DNA of 64,000 nucleotides from Paenibacillus sp. FSL H8-0079 (GTDB taxonomy: Bacteria > Bacillota > Bacilli > Paenibacillales > Paenibacillaceae). The first letter of the stretch is position 1. Every line of letters begins with the position of its first letter. Positions 41,500-50,721 of this stretch are shown here, piece by piece. The stretch lies in NCBI RefSeq assembly GCF_037991315.1, contig NZ_CP150300.1, forward strand, positions 5,022,001 to 5,086,000, in the 5' to 3' direction. The notes under the pieces were generated by a model. It was given only the letters and a program-made list of their open reading frames with translations, made no database searches and had not been told where the DNA came from. A program made the translations under genes and the position numbers.

Positions 41500-43503
41500 A
41501 TGAATGAAAACACTTTAAACAGTTTGGGCTATCCACAAATTCAAAAAAACGTTGCAGACTGCGCCCTGTCATATCTGGGCAAACGTTATGCCAGAGAACT
41601 AAAACCGATGGTAGATGCTCACCTGATCCAGATTCGCCTGGAAGAAACAGCGGAAGCCGCTGCGTTGATTCGTTTTGGCGCCAGCATCCCCCTCCCTTCA
41701 CTGGATGGAATGGAGACCATTATGGATCTGCTCGGCACCGGTTATCTATTCAGTGAACGCGACTTCAGTCATCTCGCTCAATTCCTGCGGAGCTGCGCAC
41801 AACTCATGAATTACATGGAGGGCAAATCCGGGGCCGCTCCCACCGTCAGTCGCTATGCAGCATCCATGATTCTGATCGAACCTTTGCTGAGTGAAATTGA
41901 GCGCTGCATCCATAGTGGACGCATTCAGGATCAGGCCAGCAAGGAACTGATTCGAATTCGTAAAAAAATGACCGTGAATGAGGAGCGTATGAAACGAAAG
42001 CTTGATTCTCTGGTGAGCAAACATCGCTCCATTATGCAGGAACATGTCATCAGTCAACGCGGAGGAAGAACGGTTCTGCCCATTAAGAAAGAGTTCCGTA
42101 AACAGGTGAAAGGCAGTGTGCTGGATGAATCGGGAAGCGGGCAAACCGTATATATTGAACCCGTTGAATTAGTAAGTCTGCAGATGGAATTGGCTGCTCT
42201 ACAAGCCGAGGAGTCCCGAGAGGAGATGAGAATTCTCGGTGATTTAACCTCCCTGACCGAATCGTATAGCCGTGAAATCGCCCTGAATACCGAAACGGTA
42301 GGTGTGCTGGACTTCCTGTTTGCCAAAGCCAAATATGCGGCCACCATGGACGGACGTAATGTTCGAGTCAATACACAGGGCCACATCAGCCTTCAACGTG
42401 CACGTCATCCATTCATGGGTTCTTCCATGGTTCCCCTTGATTTTGCAATCGGCAGAACCTATTCGTCGCTCATTATTACTGGCCCGAATACCGGTGGTAA
42501 AACGGTCGCACTCAAAACGCTAGGTTTGCTAACCCTGATGATGCAATCCGGACTGCTTATTCCGGTGGAGGAAGGTGGCGAGATGGCTGTTTATAACGAG
42601 GTAGCGGTTGATATTGGTGACGGACAGAGTATGGAACAAGCGCTCAGTACATTCTCCGCACACATTCGCAATATGATCGGCATACTGGAACAGGCCAATC
42701 CATCGACGCTGGTGCTCATTGATGAGATGGCTTCCGGCACAGATCCCGGTGAAGGTGTCGGACTGTCCATCGCCATGCTGGAGGAACTTCATAGCCGAGG
42801 AGCAACTGTTGTGGCAACAACGCATTTTGGTGAAATCAAACATTTTGCAGCTGCCACGCCAGGATTCGAAAATGCCCGTATGGAATTTGACACCGTTTCT
42901 CTCCAGCCGCTGTATCGATTGCGTATCGGAGAAGCCGGCGAAAGTTACGCCTATTCCATCGCATTAAAGCTGGGCATGCCACAGCGAATTATCGCGCGCT
43001 CCAAGTCCCTGTCCGATCAAAGTATTTCGAGAGATCGTACTTTAGGGTTCACGTCACCTCCTTTGGAAACTCCGGTCCTGGCGCCTGATCGTTCCGTTGC
43101 AGAATCAGACCGCCCAGCAGAGTTGTCCAAGTGGGAGAAGTGGAAGCAACCAAAAGATTCAATCGGTCTCCACAAAAAGACAACACCCAGAAAGTCAGCT
43201 TCCCCTGCTCCTCCCAAAAATTTTCGTAAAGGAGATCGCGTGTATGCGGCCTATCTCAATCAGTCGGGCATCGTTTGTGATGTCCAGGATAGCCGTGGAA
43301 ATATCGGGGTCATGCTGCGAGGACGCAAAGTCAAAATCCATAAGAAACGCCTGACCCTGCATATCTCTGCCAATGAGCTTTATCCGGGTGACGATTATGA
43401 CTTGGACATTGTGCTAGAAACAAAGGAAAATCGAAAGAAACGTAAGTTGATGGGACACAAACACGTGGAAGGCCTACAGATCGAATTACCGCCTGAAGAA
43501 TAG
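41500..43503 (+). CDS. MutS2-like ATPase without SMR domain
   Basis: The 667-residue protein has the MutS2 layout: an N-terminal helical region, a lever/clamp-like segment with RGGRTVLPIKKEFR and GSGQTVYIEPVELV, and a MutS-type ATPase with GPNTGGKT (328-335) and LVLIDEMASGTDPGEG. It ends with a KOW-like domain (about 575-618: KGDRVYAAYLNQSGIVCDV). It stops there, without the SMR nuclease domain of the 785-residue B. subtilis MutS2, and the coiled coil is replaced by a Ser/Pro/Lys linker. B. subtilis MutS2 is known to act on collided ribosomes. ATG 41500 follows AAGGAGAG. The leader with a peptide and two terminators suggests induction by translation stress. Confidence 0.9.
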   Translation: MNENTLNSLGYPQIQKNVADCALSYLGKRYARELKPMVDAHLIQIRLEETAEAAALIRFGASIPLPSLDGMETIMDLLGTGYLFSERDFSHLAQFLRSCAQLMNYMEGKSGAAPTVSRYAASMILIEPLLSEIERCIHSGRIQDQASKELIRIRKKMTVNEERMKRKLDSLVSKHRSIMQEHVISQRGGRTVLPIKKEFRKQVKGSVLDESGSGQTVYIEPVELVSLQMELAALQAEESREEMRILGDLTSLTESYSREIALNTETVGVLDFLFAKAKYAATMDGRNVRVNTQGHISLQRARHPFMGSSMVPLDFAIGRTYSSLIITGPNTGGKTVALKTLGLLTLMMQSGLLIPVEEGGEMAVYNEVAVDIGDGQSMEQALSTFSAHIRNMIGILEQANPSTLVLIDEMASGTDPGEGVGLSIAMLEELHSRGATVVATTHFGEIKHFAAATPGFENARMEFDTVSLQPLYRLRIGEAGESYAYSIALKLGMPQRIIARSKSLSDQSISRDRTLGFTSPPLETPVLAPDRSVAESDRPAELSKWEKWKQPKDSIGLHKKTTPRKSASPAPPKNFRKGDRVYAAYLNQSGIVCDVQDSRGNIGVMLRGRKVKIHKKRLTLHISANELYPGDDYDLDIVLETKENRKKRKLMGHKHVEGLQIELPPEE

Positions 43504-43642
43504 CCGATGGGCGAAACAGATGTAGTGGAATGAAACTCATATATACACAGTGAATTCCATAACCACCACCACATTTCTGTTATACTGGGACCAGTATGTT
43601 TAACTTCAGCTCGTAGCTATTCCACAGGGAGGGAAGAACTGA

Positions 43643-43894
43643 ATGTCTGCAGAACAAGACGATCAAGAGCACATCCATATCGATGTTCTTGTCTGCCCGT
43701 TATGCGGGGAAGCTAATCGCTGTTCCTATGCCGCAGGACATCCTCATTCGGAATGCTGGTGTAACCGGGCTACTTTCCCCGAAGGTGTATTTGACCGTAT
43801 TCCGGCAGAGCAGCGCCGAAAATCGTGCATATGTCAACGCTGTTTGGACGACTATGCCGATAAAAGCCAACCAAAAGAAGAGCCACACAGTTAA
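43643..43894 (+). CDS. Cysteine-rich CWC-type protein
   Basis: The 83-residue protein has the family pattern CPLCGEANRC, then CWC at the centre, and CICQRC near the end, with VFDRIPAEQRRK in between. It should bind zinc or another metal through its cysteines. Members are short and of unknown role. The ribosome binding site is GGGAGGGAAG. It is followed by a hairpin that overlaps the stop codon. Confidence 0.82.
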   Translation: MSAEQDDQEHIHIDVLVCPLCGEANRCSYAAGHPHSECWCNRATFPEGVFDRIPAEQRRKSCICQRCLDDYADKSQPKEEPHS

Positions 43895-43914
43895 CGACTG
43901 TATGGCTCTTCTTC
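43875..43914. terminator. Bidirectional terminator between the CWC gene and mtlD
   Basis: AAGAAGAGCCACACAGT pairs with ACTGTATGGCTCTTCTT with one mismatch, between convergent genes. Confidence 0.85.
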
Positions 43915-43951
43915 TATGCATTATCTATACTGTTAGCTGGCTACACTGCTC

Positions 43952-45097
43952 TTACATTTGGTTATATTGGGCGACAGCCTGTTCAAGCACCGGATGATGC
44001 TCAGCCATGGACGTATAATGATGCAGTGCAGCTGTAATCCCCTTCTGGCGGATCATGTCCTGCAGTTCGACTGCTTCCGGATCATCGGAGACATCGAACT
44101 TGCAGGCTGCTGCCATACCCATAGCCAGATAAGTCGTTTCGGTTCCATCCGCATAGGCCTGAAGGGCCGGGCGAACCAGACGATCATTCGGAGACAGCTT
44201 GCGCAGCGGGGAACGACCAACACGAGTAACCTCATCGGTGAGATACGGGTTGACGAACCGTCCCAATATTTTGACAATATACTGCTCATGCTCTTCTGGG
44301 TTGAATCCAAACCGCTTCACCAGAACTTCTCCGGTTTCCTGCAAGGTACCATATACAATGGATTTCACCTTTTCATCGGCAATAGCCTTCTGAATCGTGT
44401 CATACCCATGCACATTACCGATGTACGCAGCAACGCAGTGTCCTGTATTAACCGTGAACAGTTTACGTTCGATATACGGCTCCAGATCATCGACATATAC
44501 GATGCCCTCAACCGGTTTGAATGCAGGAGCCATCTGGGAACGATCCACGACCCACTCGTAAAAAGGCTCAACCTGTACATGCAACGGATCTTCATGATGC
44601 TGAATAGGCACAATCCGGTCTACGGCCGAGTCGGGAAAATAAATGTACTGATCTGCAAGGGGACGTACCTTTTCATCGAGCAGAGCATATATATGCTCTT
44701 TCAATTGCGTACTGGCTCCAATTGCGTTCTCGCAAGCGATAATGTGAAGAGGGTTTTGAGCAGGACCGGAATTTAGCCTTTTCTCAAGTCCCTTCGCAAT
44801 GCCTGGTGCAATATGCTTCAGTACGCCCACGCCCACTGCGGTTGTAATCAGATCAGCTTCCACCACGGTTTGGGCAACCGTCTCCAGCTGGGTTCCATCG
44901 ATTGCATTTACACCTGTGACGGTCTCCTGATCCTTGCTCTCGTTGGCCAGTTCCACCGTATACTGCCCCCGTTGCTGGAGAGCTGTTACCAAGGTCTGAT
45001 TCACGTCGGAGAAAATCACCTCATACCCTGCACGGGAGAGAATCAACCCGATAAACCCGCGTCCAATGTTACCTGCGCCAAAGTGTAGGGCCTTCAT
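43952..45097 (-). CDS. mtlD: Mannitol-1-phosphate 5-dehydrogenase MtlD
   Basis: The 381-residue enzyme has the N-terminal NAD-binding loop FGAGNIGRGFIG and the MtlD-type mid-section with NTGHCVAAYIG. It oxidises mannitol 1-phosphate to fructose 6-phosphate with NAD+. It is last in the mtl operon. Its ATG overlaps the end of mtlF by four bases, so translation is coupled. Confidence 0.96.
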   Translation of the reverse strand: MKALHFGAGNIGRGFIGLILSRAGYEVIFSDVNQTLVTALQQRGQYTVELANESKDQETVTGVNAIDGTQLETVAQTVVEADLITTAVGVGVLKHIAPGIAKGLEKRLNSGPAQNPLHIIACENAIGASTQLKEHIYALLDEKVRPLADQYIYFPDSAVDRIVPIQHHEDPLHVQVEPFYEWVVDRSQMAPAFKPVEGIVYVDDLEPYIERKLFTVNTGHCVAAYIGNVHGYDTIQKAIADEKVKSIVYGTLQETGEVLVKRFGFNPEEHEQYIVKILGRFVNPYLTDEVTRVGRSPLRKLSPNDRLVRPALQAYADGTETTYLAMGMAAACKFDVSDDPEAVELQDMIRQKGITAALHHYTSMAEHHPVLEQAVAQYNQM

Positions 45098-45528
45098 AGC
45101 TCCATTTCACTTTCCAGAATAGCAATAACTTCTTCAGCAGTTTTAGCCAGACGCAGGGCCTCCATATTCTCATCTTCAGCACAGATCACCGCGATGCTCG
45201 TCAGGATCTCCATATGTTCCCCGCCTTGAGCCGCGATACCAATCACCATATAGGCTTTTTCTTCGCCAAAATCAACACCCTGTGGATACTGAATAACAGA
45301 GATACCTGTGGATAAAATGAAAGCTTTGGATTCCTTCGTACCGTGCGGGATCGCAAGTCCGTTCCCTACATAAGTCGAGACAATCTCTTCACGTTCAATC
45401 ATCTTCTCAATGTAGTCAGCGGTAATATGTCCCGCATCTTTCAGAATCTGTCCTGCCATACGAATCGCTTCGTATTTGTCCTGAGCCGTCGCATTCATGA
45501 TGACTTTATCTGTTGTTAACATACTCAT
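45094..45528 (-). CDS. mtlF: PTS mannitol-specific EIIA component MtlF
   Basis: The 144-residue protein is a stand-alone EIIA of the mannitol/fructose type, with the phospho-accepting His in GNGLAIPHGT. It passes phosphate from HPr to the EIIB part of MtlA. GGAGG lies nine bases upstream of ATG 45528, which overlaps the mtlR stop codon (ATGA). Confidence 0.95.
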   Translation of the reverse strand: MSMLTTDKVIMNATAQDKYEAIRMAGQILKDAGHITADYIEKMIEREEIVSTYVGNGLAIPHGTKESKAFILSTGISVIQYPQGVDFGEEKAYMVIGIAAQGGEHMEILTSIAVICAEDENMEALRLAKTAEEVIAILESEMEL

Positions 45529-47627
45529 AATGGTTGACCTCCAATTTCGGTTTTACTGCGATAAAATCCAACAAGTTCCTGGGACAGGTAATGAATGAGT
45601 TCATCCCTGATTCCCTTTTCCAGCAATGTAATCATCTCTTCCTGCAATAACAGGGCGCTGATCTCACTGAGAACCTCCAGACTTTCCTTGGATAATTCTC
45701 GGGGACCGAGCATCAAAAGAATATGGGTAACTCCTGCCGAATCATCCGGCGTACGAAGGAGTGGCTCGGTGAGCTGAAATAGACTGATAGACGGCCTGTA
45801 GATCCCCTCACTGCGTGTATGAAACAATGCAAGTCTTGTGCCGGGAATCTTCTGACTGCCCACTGCTTCACGTGCTTCCAACCGTTTTGCGATCTCCCCC
45901 GGTTCCTTCAGCACACCTGATCCATGGAGTACGTTGCACATCGCATATACGGTCTTATAGAATCCGATATCCTGATTATCCAGCGGGTACACCTGAAACT
46001 TGCCAATAATTCGGACAATTTCAACTAGAATAGCTTCCATTCCGTCAGGGTCCGAGTAACGACTTGTCGTCTGAACCTCTGTTTCACGGGGCTTGTGATG
46101 TTGCTGTTGTAGCGTTGTGGTTTTAATAAAATGACGCAGGCGCTCGCTCTCTTCCGCCGTAAGCAGTGGACTCACTTTGTAATACTGATGCTCATCCATC
46201 GGCAGATCGACAGTGGATAACACCAGATCATATTGATCGGTAGGTATCCGGGCAGCTTCATACCAGGACACGCTATCCATGATCCGAATCTCGGGAATCT
46301 CCTTGGACAATCGGCTGGAGAGCATACGTGATGAGCCAATTCCGCTTGTACACACGATGATGGCCCTGATCTCCCGTTTCAATGCACGTAACCTCTCAAT
46401 GGAAGCTCCAAAATGCATGACCAAAAAACCAATTTCCTCATCCGGAACGTCTGTGCCTGGCCAAGCTTGCTCCACAGATTTTTTGACATCTTCGAAGAGT
46501 GAATCATAATCCTTGCGAATCTGCTGCAGTAGCGGATTACGAATCATCTGTTGTCCTTCAATTCGCTCCATTACAGGTTGCATATGACCAAGTAGACCTT
46601 CACGAAGCAAACGATCCTCATGAAAGGCATAATGCGTTCTGGCCTGCATCTGATCAATGAGAGAATGTACCCTGTCCAGTAAAATCAAGTCGTCTATTGG
46701 CAACAGCCGCGAAGAGTGAATTCGTTGCTCTGTCTCAATTAATAGTCTGTGAAAATAAGCTTGCTCATCTTGGGAGAATGTCAGCCCCAGCTGGGTGGAT
46801 AACACACCACACAAGCGGGAAGCCATATAAAGTGGAACCTTTATCTCATCCAGCTCTGCAACGTCATCTCCCATTTTCTCTCCTGGAGAAATACGCCCAA
46901 TGCCAAAGCCTTTACGAATACGTACAGCCGCTACGGATAATTGAATCAGCAACTTCATGTATTGGCGTTCCGGAATGTTCTCCAGCCATTCGATATCTGG
47001 TTGCCATAATGCATTTTCAACCGTAAGCACATCACCGTGTCCAATCATATCCAACAGTTTTTGGTTTACGATGGAGCCTCCCTGTTCTGGCTGTCTTCCG
47101 AATAGGTCCGACTCATCCAAAAATTCAAGAGCAAGTGCAGCTATGGCTGTGCGATGAATCGTCTCACTTCCGTTAATCTTGACGCCATATCCACGTCTGC
47201 GAACCAGCTTCAGTCCCGCCTGACGAATTCGTGACTCCAGGTCGTCCAGATCAGTGGTTACGGTGGATACGGTCACTTTCAGATCCGAAGCCAAGGCGAG
47301 TAACTTTACAGGCTCCGGTTCATCCAACAGGATGCAAAGCATGAAGAGCTTACGCTCTTCTGGCGTAAACTCTACATATTCTTTACCCTCTAGTTGCTGG
47401 CGCAATACAGCCAGATCATCGGAACCGGCATCAATTCGGATACCGGTTCCTGATTTTTTTTCCAGCCTCATGCCCAACGGTTCAAGCCATTGTTCAATCA
47501 TTTGAAGCTCCCGGTGAACCGTTCGGGTACTGACCTTTACTTCAACGGCGATTTCGCCGGCTGTTACTTCATGTGGATGCTCTAGCAGAAACTCCACGAT
47601 TTCACGTTGTCTTTTGGTAATACTCAT
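45525..47627 (-). CDS. mtlR: Mannitol operon activator MtlR (PRD-type)
   Basis: The 700-residue protein has N-terminal HTH domains (EITAGEIAVEVKVSTRTVHREL), two PRD domains (about 190-400), an EIIB-Gat-like domain (ICTSGIGSSRMLSSRL with the Cys) and a C-terminal EIIA-like domain (HTRSEG region). In Bacillus/Geobacillus, MtlR activates the mtl genes. Phosphorylation by HPr at the PRDs favours activity; EIIB/EIIA-type phosphorylation reduces it. It sits inside the operon between mtlA and mtlF. Confidence 0.93.
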   Translation of the reverse strand: MSITKRQREIVEFLLEHPHEVTAGEIAVEVKVSTRTVHRELQMIEQWLEPLGMRLEKKSGTGIRIDAGSDDLAVLRQQLEGKEYVEFTPEERKLFMLCILLDEPEPVKLLALASDLKVTVSTVTTDLDDLESRIRQAGLKLVRRRGYGVKINGSETIHRTAIAALALEFLDESDLFGRQPEQGGSIVNQKLLDMIGHGDVLTVENALWQPDIEWLENIPERQYMKLLIQLSVAAVRIRKGFGIGRISPGEKMGDDVAELDEIKVPLYMASRLCGVLSTQLGLTFSQDEQAYFHRLLIETEQRIHSSRLLPIDDLILLDRVHSLIDQMQARTHYAFHEDRLLREGLLGHMQPVMERIEGQQMIRNPLLQQIRKDYDSLFEDVKKSVEQAWPGTDVPDEEIGFLVMHFGASIERLRALKREIRAIIVCTSGIGSSRMLSSRLSKEIPEIRIMDSVSWYEAARIPTDQYDLVLSTVDLPMDEHQYYKVSPLLTAEESERLRHFIKTTTLQQQHHKPRETEVQTTSRYSDPDGMEAILVEIVRIIGKFQVYPLDNQDIGFYKTVYAMCNVLHGSGVLKEPGEIAKRLEAREAVGSQKIPGTRLALFHTRSEGIYRPSISLFQLTEPLLRTPDDSAGVTHILLMLGPRELSKESLEVLSEISALLLQEEMITLLEKGIRDELIHYLSQELVGFYRSKTEIGGQPL

Positions 47628-47665
47628 ATCTCAGCCTCCGGCTCAGGGAAAACGAATGCGTGCAA

Positions 47666-49120
47666 TTACTTCAGACGTTCAACGAGCGCATCGTATTCCG
47701 GGCTTTTTAGGAAGTTGTCGATGGATATATGTTCTGCATTCGGTGCAACAGAGCGGGCACGATCGGTTAATACTTGTTGTGTGATCACCACGTCTGCATC
47801 CGGCGGGATATCACTGATGGCCGTGTTGGTCACCGTAACATCAATCCCCTCTGCCTTCATCTTCTTGCGTAGAATGGAAGCGCCCATGGCACTCGATCCC
47901 ATACCTGCATCACAGGAGAAGACAATTTTCTTCACGTCTGTTTTCACTGTAGAAGAAGCCATATCCGCGGCTCTGTCTGCTTCACGTTGGTTAGCCGTAA
48001 TGCCAGCGTTTGGCACGTTTCCTTGGCTCTTCATGTCTTTCATCCGACTGGATGCAGACTCCAGATCTTCGTCTTTTTGTTTACCTGTTTTCAGCAACAC
48101 TGCTGCCACCAGGAAGGAAACGACTGCTGCCACAAGCACTCCTGCGAGCATCGGCAGGTATCCACCTTTTGGTGTTAAGAGGGAATACGCGATAATACTA
48201 CCCGGCGATGGTGCTGAAACAAGTCCTGCTCCGGTAAGCATGAATGTTAATGTACCTGCGACGCCACCCGCAATTGCGGCAAGAATCAGAATCGGTCTCA
48301 TCAGAATGTAAGGGAAGTAGATCTCATGAATTCCCCCGAAGAAATGAATGATAACGGCTCCTGGTGCAGATGATTTGGCCATTCCGCGTCCGAAGAAGCA
48401 ATAAGCAAGCAAGATACCAAGTCCCGGACCTGGGTTCGATTCAAGCATGTATAATACGGATTGCCCTAATTCTCTCGCTTGATCTGTTGCAATCGGTGTG
48501 AGGATCCCGTGGTTGATCGCATTGTTCAGGAACAATACTTTACCCGGTTCAATAATCAGGTTGACCAGCGGTAACAAGCCCAAATTCATTAAGCCTTGTA
48601 CCCCAGCAGACAATACTTTGCTAATCGCTTCTACAGCAGGCCCGATGCCCAGTAGCGCAAAAATCCCCAAGATTCCGCCAATAATACCGGCTGAGAAGTT
48701 GTTAACCAGCATTTCAAATCCGGCTCTAATTTTACCTTCGATCGATTTATCGAATTTTTTGATGATCCATGCTGCCAGTGGTCCGGCGATCATGGCCCCG
48801 AGGAACATCGGAATATCACTACCCACGATGACCCCAATGGTCATAATGGCACCCACAACACCACCACGCTGGCCATGCACCATCGTACCTCCGGTGTAAC
48901 CGATTAACAGTGGTAGCAAATATTTGATCATCGGATCGACTAGCTGTGCAAGCGTCTCGTTAGGGAACCAGCCTGTTGGAATGAACAGAGCCGTAATTAA
49001 TCCCCAGGCGATGAATGCACCCATATTCGGCATGACCATACCACTCAGGAATCGGCCAAAACGCTGCACACCTACCCGTAGTCCACCTTTGGAATTGGAC
49101 GATTGGTCCAAATTACTCAT
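47666..49120 (-). CDS. mtlA: PTS mannitol-specific EIICB component MtlA
   Basis: The 484-residue protein has an EIIC membrane domain (about 15-340, starting VQRFGRFLSGMVMPNMGAFI) and a C-terminal EIIB domain with the phospho-Cys in VFSCDAGMGSSAMGAS. The EIIA part is separate (mtlF). It imports and phosphorylates mannitol. ATG 49120 follows AAGGAGG. It is first in the operon. A promoter-like TTGAAC-17-TAGGAT pair is visible upstream on the minus strand. Confidence 0.96.
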   Translation of the reverse strand: MSNLDQSSNSKGGLRVGVQRFGRFLSGMVMPNMGAFIAWGLITALFIPTGWFPNETLAQLVDPMIKYLLPLLIGYTGGTMVHGQRGGVVGAIMTIGVIVGSDIPMFLGAMIAGPLAAWIIKKFDKSIEGKIRAGFEMLVNNFSAGIIGGILGIFALLGIGPAVEAISKVLSAGVQGLMNLGLLPLVNLIIEPGKVLFLNNAINHGILTPIATDQARELGQSVLYMLESNPGPGLGILLAYCFFGRGMAKSSAPGAVIIHFFGGIHEIYFPYILMRPILILAAIAGGVAGTLTFMLTGAGLVSAPSPGSIIAYSLLTPKGGYLPMLAGVLVAAVVSFLVAAVLLKTGKQKDEDLESASSRMKDMKSQGNVPNAGITANQREADRAADMASSTVKTDVKKIVFSCDAGMGSSAMGASILRKKMKAEGIDVTVTNTAISDIPPDADVVITQQVLTDRARSVAPNAEHISIDNFLKSPEYDALVERLK

Positions 49121-49264
49121 TGTATTATCCTCCTTGGATCGAGTCATTATGATTATGAGAACGGTATCAGTTCTCCCCTGCTGTAATCCTAAGCGAGAAT
49201 GCTTTCCTGTTCAATCAAATGAAAGCGTACTTTCGTCATGAACAATGATGACAACATTAGGTTA

Positions 49265-49278
49265 TGTAATCGTTTTAA
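49265..49278 (-). promoter_or_regulatory. cre-like site upstream of mtlA
   Basis: On the minus strand TTAAAACGATTACA fits the cre consensus with one mismatch (second base). It is about 145 bases upstream of mtlA. Confidence 0.45.
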
Positions 49279-49437
49279 TCTATGCATATTAGCTGAACCC
49301 ATTGGTACACAAGGCTTTTATCGCCTATGACTTTTATCATTTCCAAAATCAATTTCGCTCCTATAGCTTGATCCAATCAGGCGATTCACATCCATAATCT
49401 GCTTCAATCTGCATTCAAAACCATCCTCGGAAAGCAC

Positions 49438-49474
49438 AAAAAAACCTGTGCAAGCCCTCAGGCTCACACAGGTT
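49438..49474 (-). terminator. Terminator of gcvH
   Basis: On the minus strand ACCTGTGTGAGCC pairs with GGCTTGCACAGGT with one bulge, followed by TTTTTTTG. Confidence 0.85.
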
Positions 49475-49540
49475 GAAACAAGATGAAGCACATCTCATTT
49501 TGTTATAAAATATATGTTAATGAGTACAAGTTCGTTGATA

Positions 49541-49933
49541 CTATTCTTCCGTATGTTTACGATACGCGTCTGCATTCATCAATGTAGACAAAGCTGCTGT
49601 CAGATCTCCCTCAACGCGGATCTCAATCATCCAGCCTTCCTCGTAAGGAGAGCTGTTCACAAGCTCAGGTGAGTCCTGTAACGAATCATTCACTGCAATG
49701 ATTGAACCAGTGACAGGAGAAAACAAGTCCGAAACCGTTTTGACCGATTCGATCGTTCCAATGCTGTCTTCTGCTTTTACACTGGATTCAAGGTCAGGCA
49801 ATTCCACAAACACAATGTCACCCAGCTGATGCTGCGCGAACTCGGTAATGCCAATACGTACAGTATCCTCCCCTAAGGTTTGCACCCATTCGTGCTCTTC
49901 ACTGTACAGGAAATCACTTTTCAATTCGCTCAT
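49541..49933 (-). CDS. gcvH: Glycine cleavage system H protein
   Basis: The 130-residue protein is a full-length H protein with the lipoyl-lysine motif SIGTIESVKTVSDL. Its lipoyl arm shuttles the aminomethyl group between the P, T and L proteins. It lies divergent from the gcvT-gcvPA-gcvPB operon, outside the riboswitch's transcript, and has its own promoter and terminator. Confidence 0.96.
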   Translation of the reverse strand: MSELKSDFLYSEEHEWVQTLGEDTVRIGITEFAQHQLGDIVFVELPDLESSVKAEDSIGTIESVKTVSDLFSPVTGSIIAVNDSLQDSPELVNSSPYEEGWMIEIRVEGDLTAALSTLMNADAYRKHTEE

Positions 49934-50001
49934 CGATATCCGCCTCGCTTTTCATTAATGAGTGCATGCGTTCTTTGACCTTAACCTTTTTCCCAGAACA
50001 T

Positions 50002-50031
50002 AGCGTATGATATTTCCGAATCAAATGTCAA
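50002..50031 (-). promoter_or_regulatory. Possible sigma-A promoter of gcvH
   Basis: On the minus strand TTGACA is followed after 18 bases by TACGCT, about 70 bases before the start codon. Confidence 0.5.
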
Positions 50032-50204
50032 GATACCTCACAATTTATTTAATAATTGCCTCCTCAAACCGTAGCCTGAATACACTCTTTCTACATATAC
50101 TGGTGAATATTAGAATAGTAAGCGCAGTCTTTATAAATACACGAACAATAATATTAAAAGTATATTAAATATTCGGTTTTAAATCCTTTTCTATGATATC
50201 GTTC

Positions 50205-50234
50205 TTGACATCAGCAGTGGATTCACGTTTTAAT
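50205..50234 (+). promoter_or_regulatory. Sigma-A promoter of the gcv riboswitch transcript
   Basis: TTGACA is followed after 18 bases by TTTAAT, about 50 bases before the first aptamer. Confidence 0.65.
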
Positions 50235-50285
50235 GAGAGGAGTAAATGTGTTTGTTGGACTATGTTATACCCGCGGATGAATGTA

Positions 50286-50505
50286 AAGGGAGAGATTACC
50301 CGTGACACCCGATTCGGGATGTTCATGAGGTAACGCCGAAGGAGTAAACCACCGATAAGCGGGGGTGAATCTCTCAGGCAAAAGGACTTTTACGGGACGC
50401 AACTCTGGAGAGCATCTATTCGCCCTGTGCGGGCGTTATGATCACCCAAGGGGAAACCTGCTGCACAAGGCGGCGGGGTAACTCTCAGGTACAAGGGACA
50501 GAGCC
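50286..50505 (+). promoter_or_regulatory. Tandem glycine riboswitch
   Basis: Two glycine aptamers follow each other. The first spans about 50286-50412 (GGGAGAGATTACCCG, GCCGAAGGAG, AATCTCTCAGGCAAAAGGAC, CTGGAGAGC). The second spans about 50420-50505 (ATCACCCAAGGGG, AACTCTCAGGTACAAGGGAC, AGAGCC). Such pairs turn on the glycine cleavage genes when glycine is high. The 3' end of aptamer 2 overlaps the 5' arm of a terminator. Confidence 0.96.
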
Positions 50506-50562
50506 TTAGAATACAGCGTGCTACATGGCATGCCGGTTCTTTGGCCTGTCCTTTTCCTTTTT
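50496..50562 (+). terminator. Riboswitch-controlled terminator ahead of gcvT
   Basis: GGACAGAGCC, at the end of aptamer 2, can pair with GGCCTGTCC (50543-50551), with a small inner hairpin (GGCATGCC), followed by TTTTCCTTTTT. Glycine binding should keep the first arm in the aptamer and let transcription continue. Confidence 0.75.
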
Positions 50563-50721
50563 CCCAAAAAAACGAAAAACAGGATTCAAATCGGCGCTGT
50601 CATAGCTGCCTTACCATACTTACCTTACGAAAAATCTCTAGATGAAAATTTAAAAATACCCTGGTTCATTGATCCACGATTGTATATTCGGCCGGTTAAC
50701 GGTCCATGACGAGGTGATTTG

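Noticed and set aside
50518..50709. 63-codon frame between the glycine riboswitch and gcvT
   Set aside because: It overlaps the riboswitch's terminator and has no ribosome binding site.
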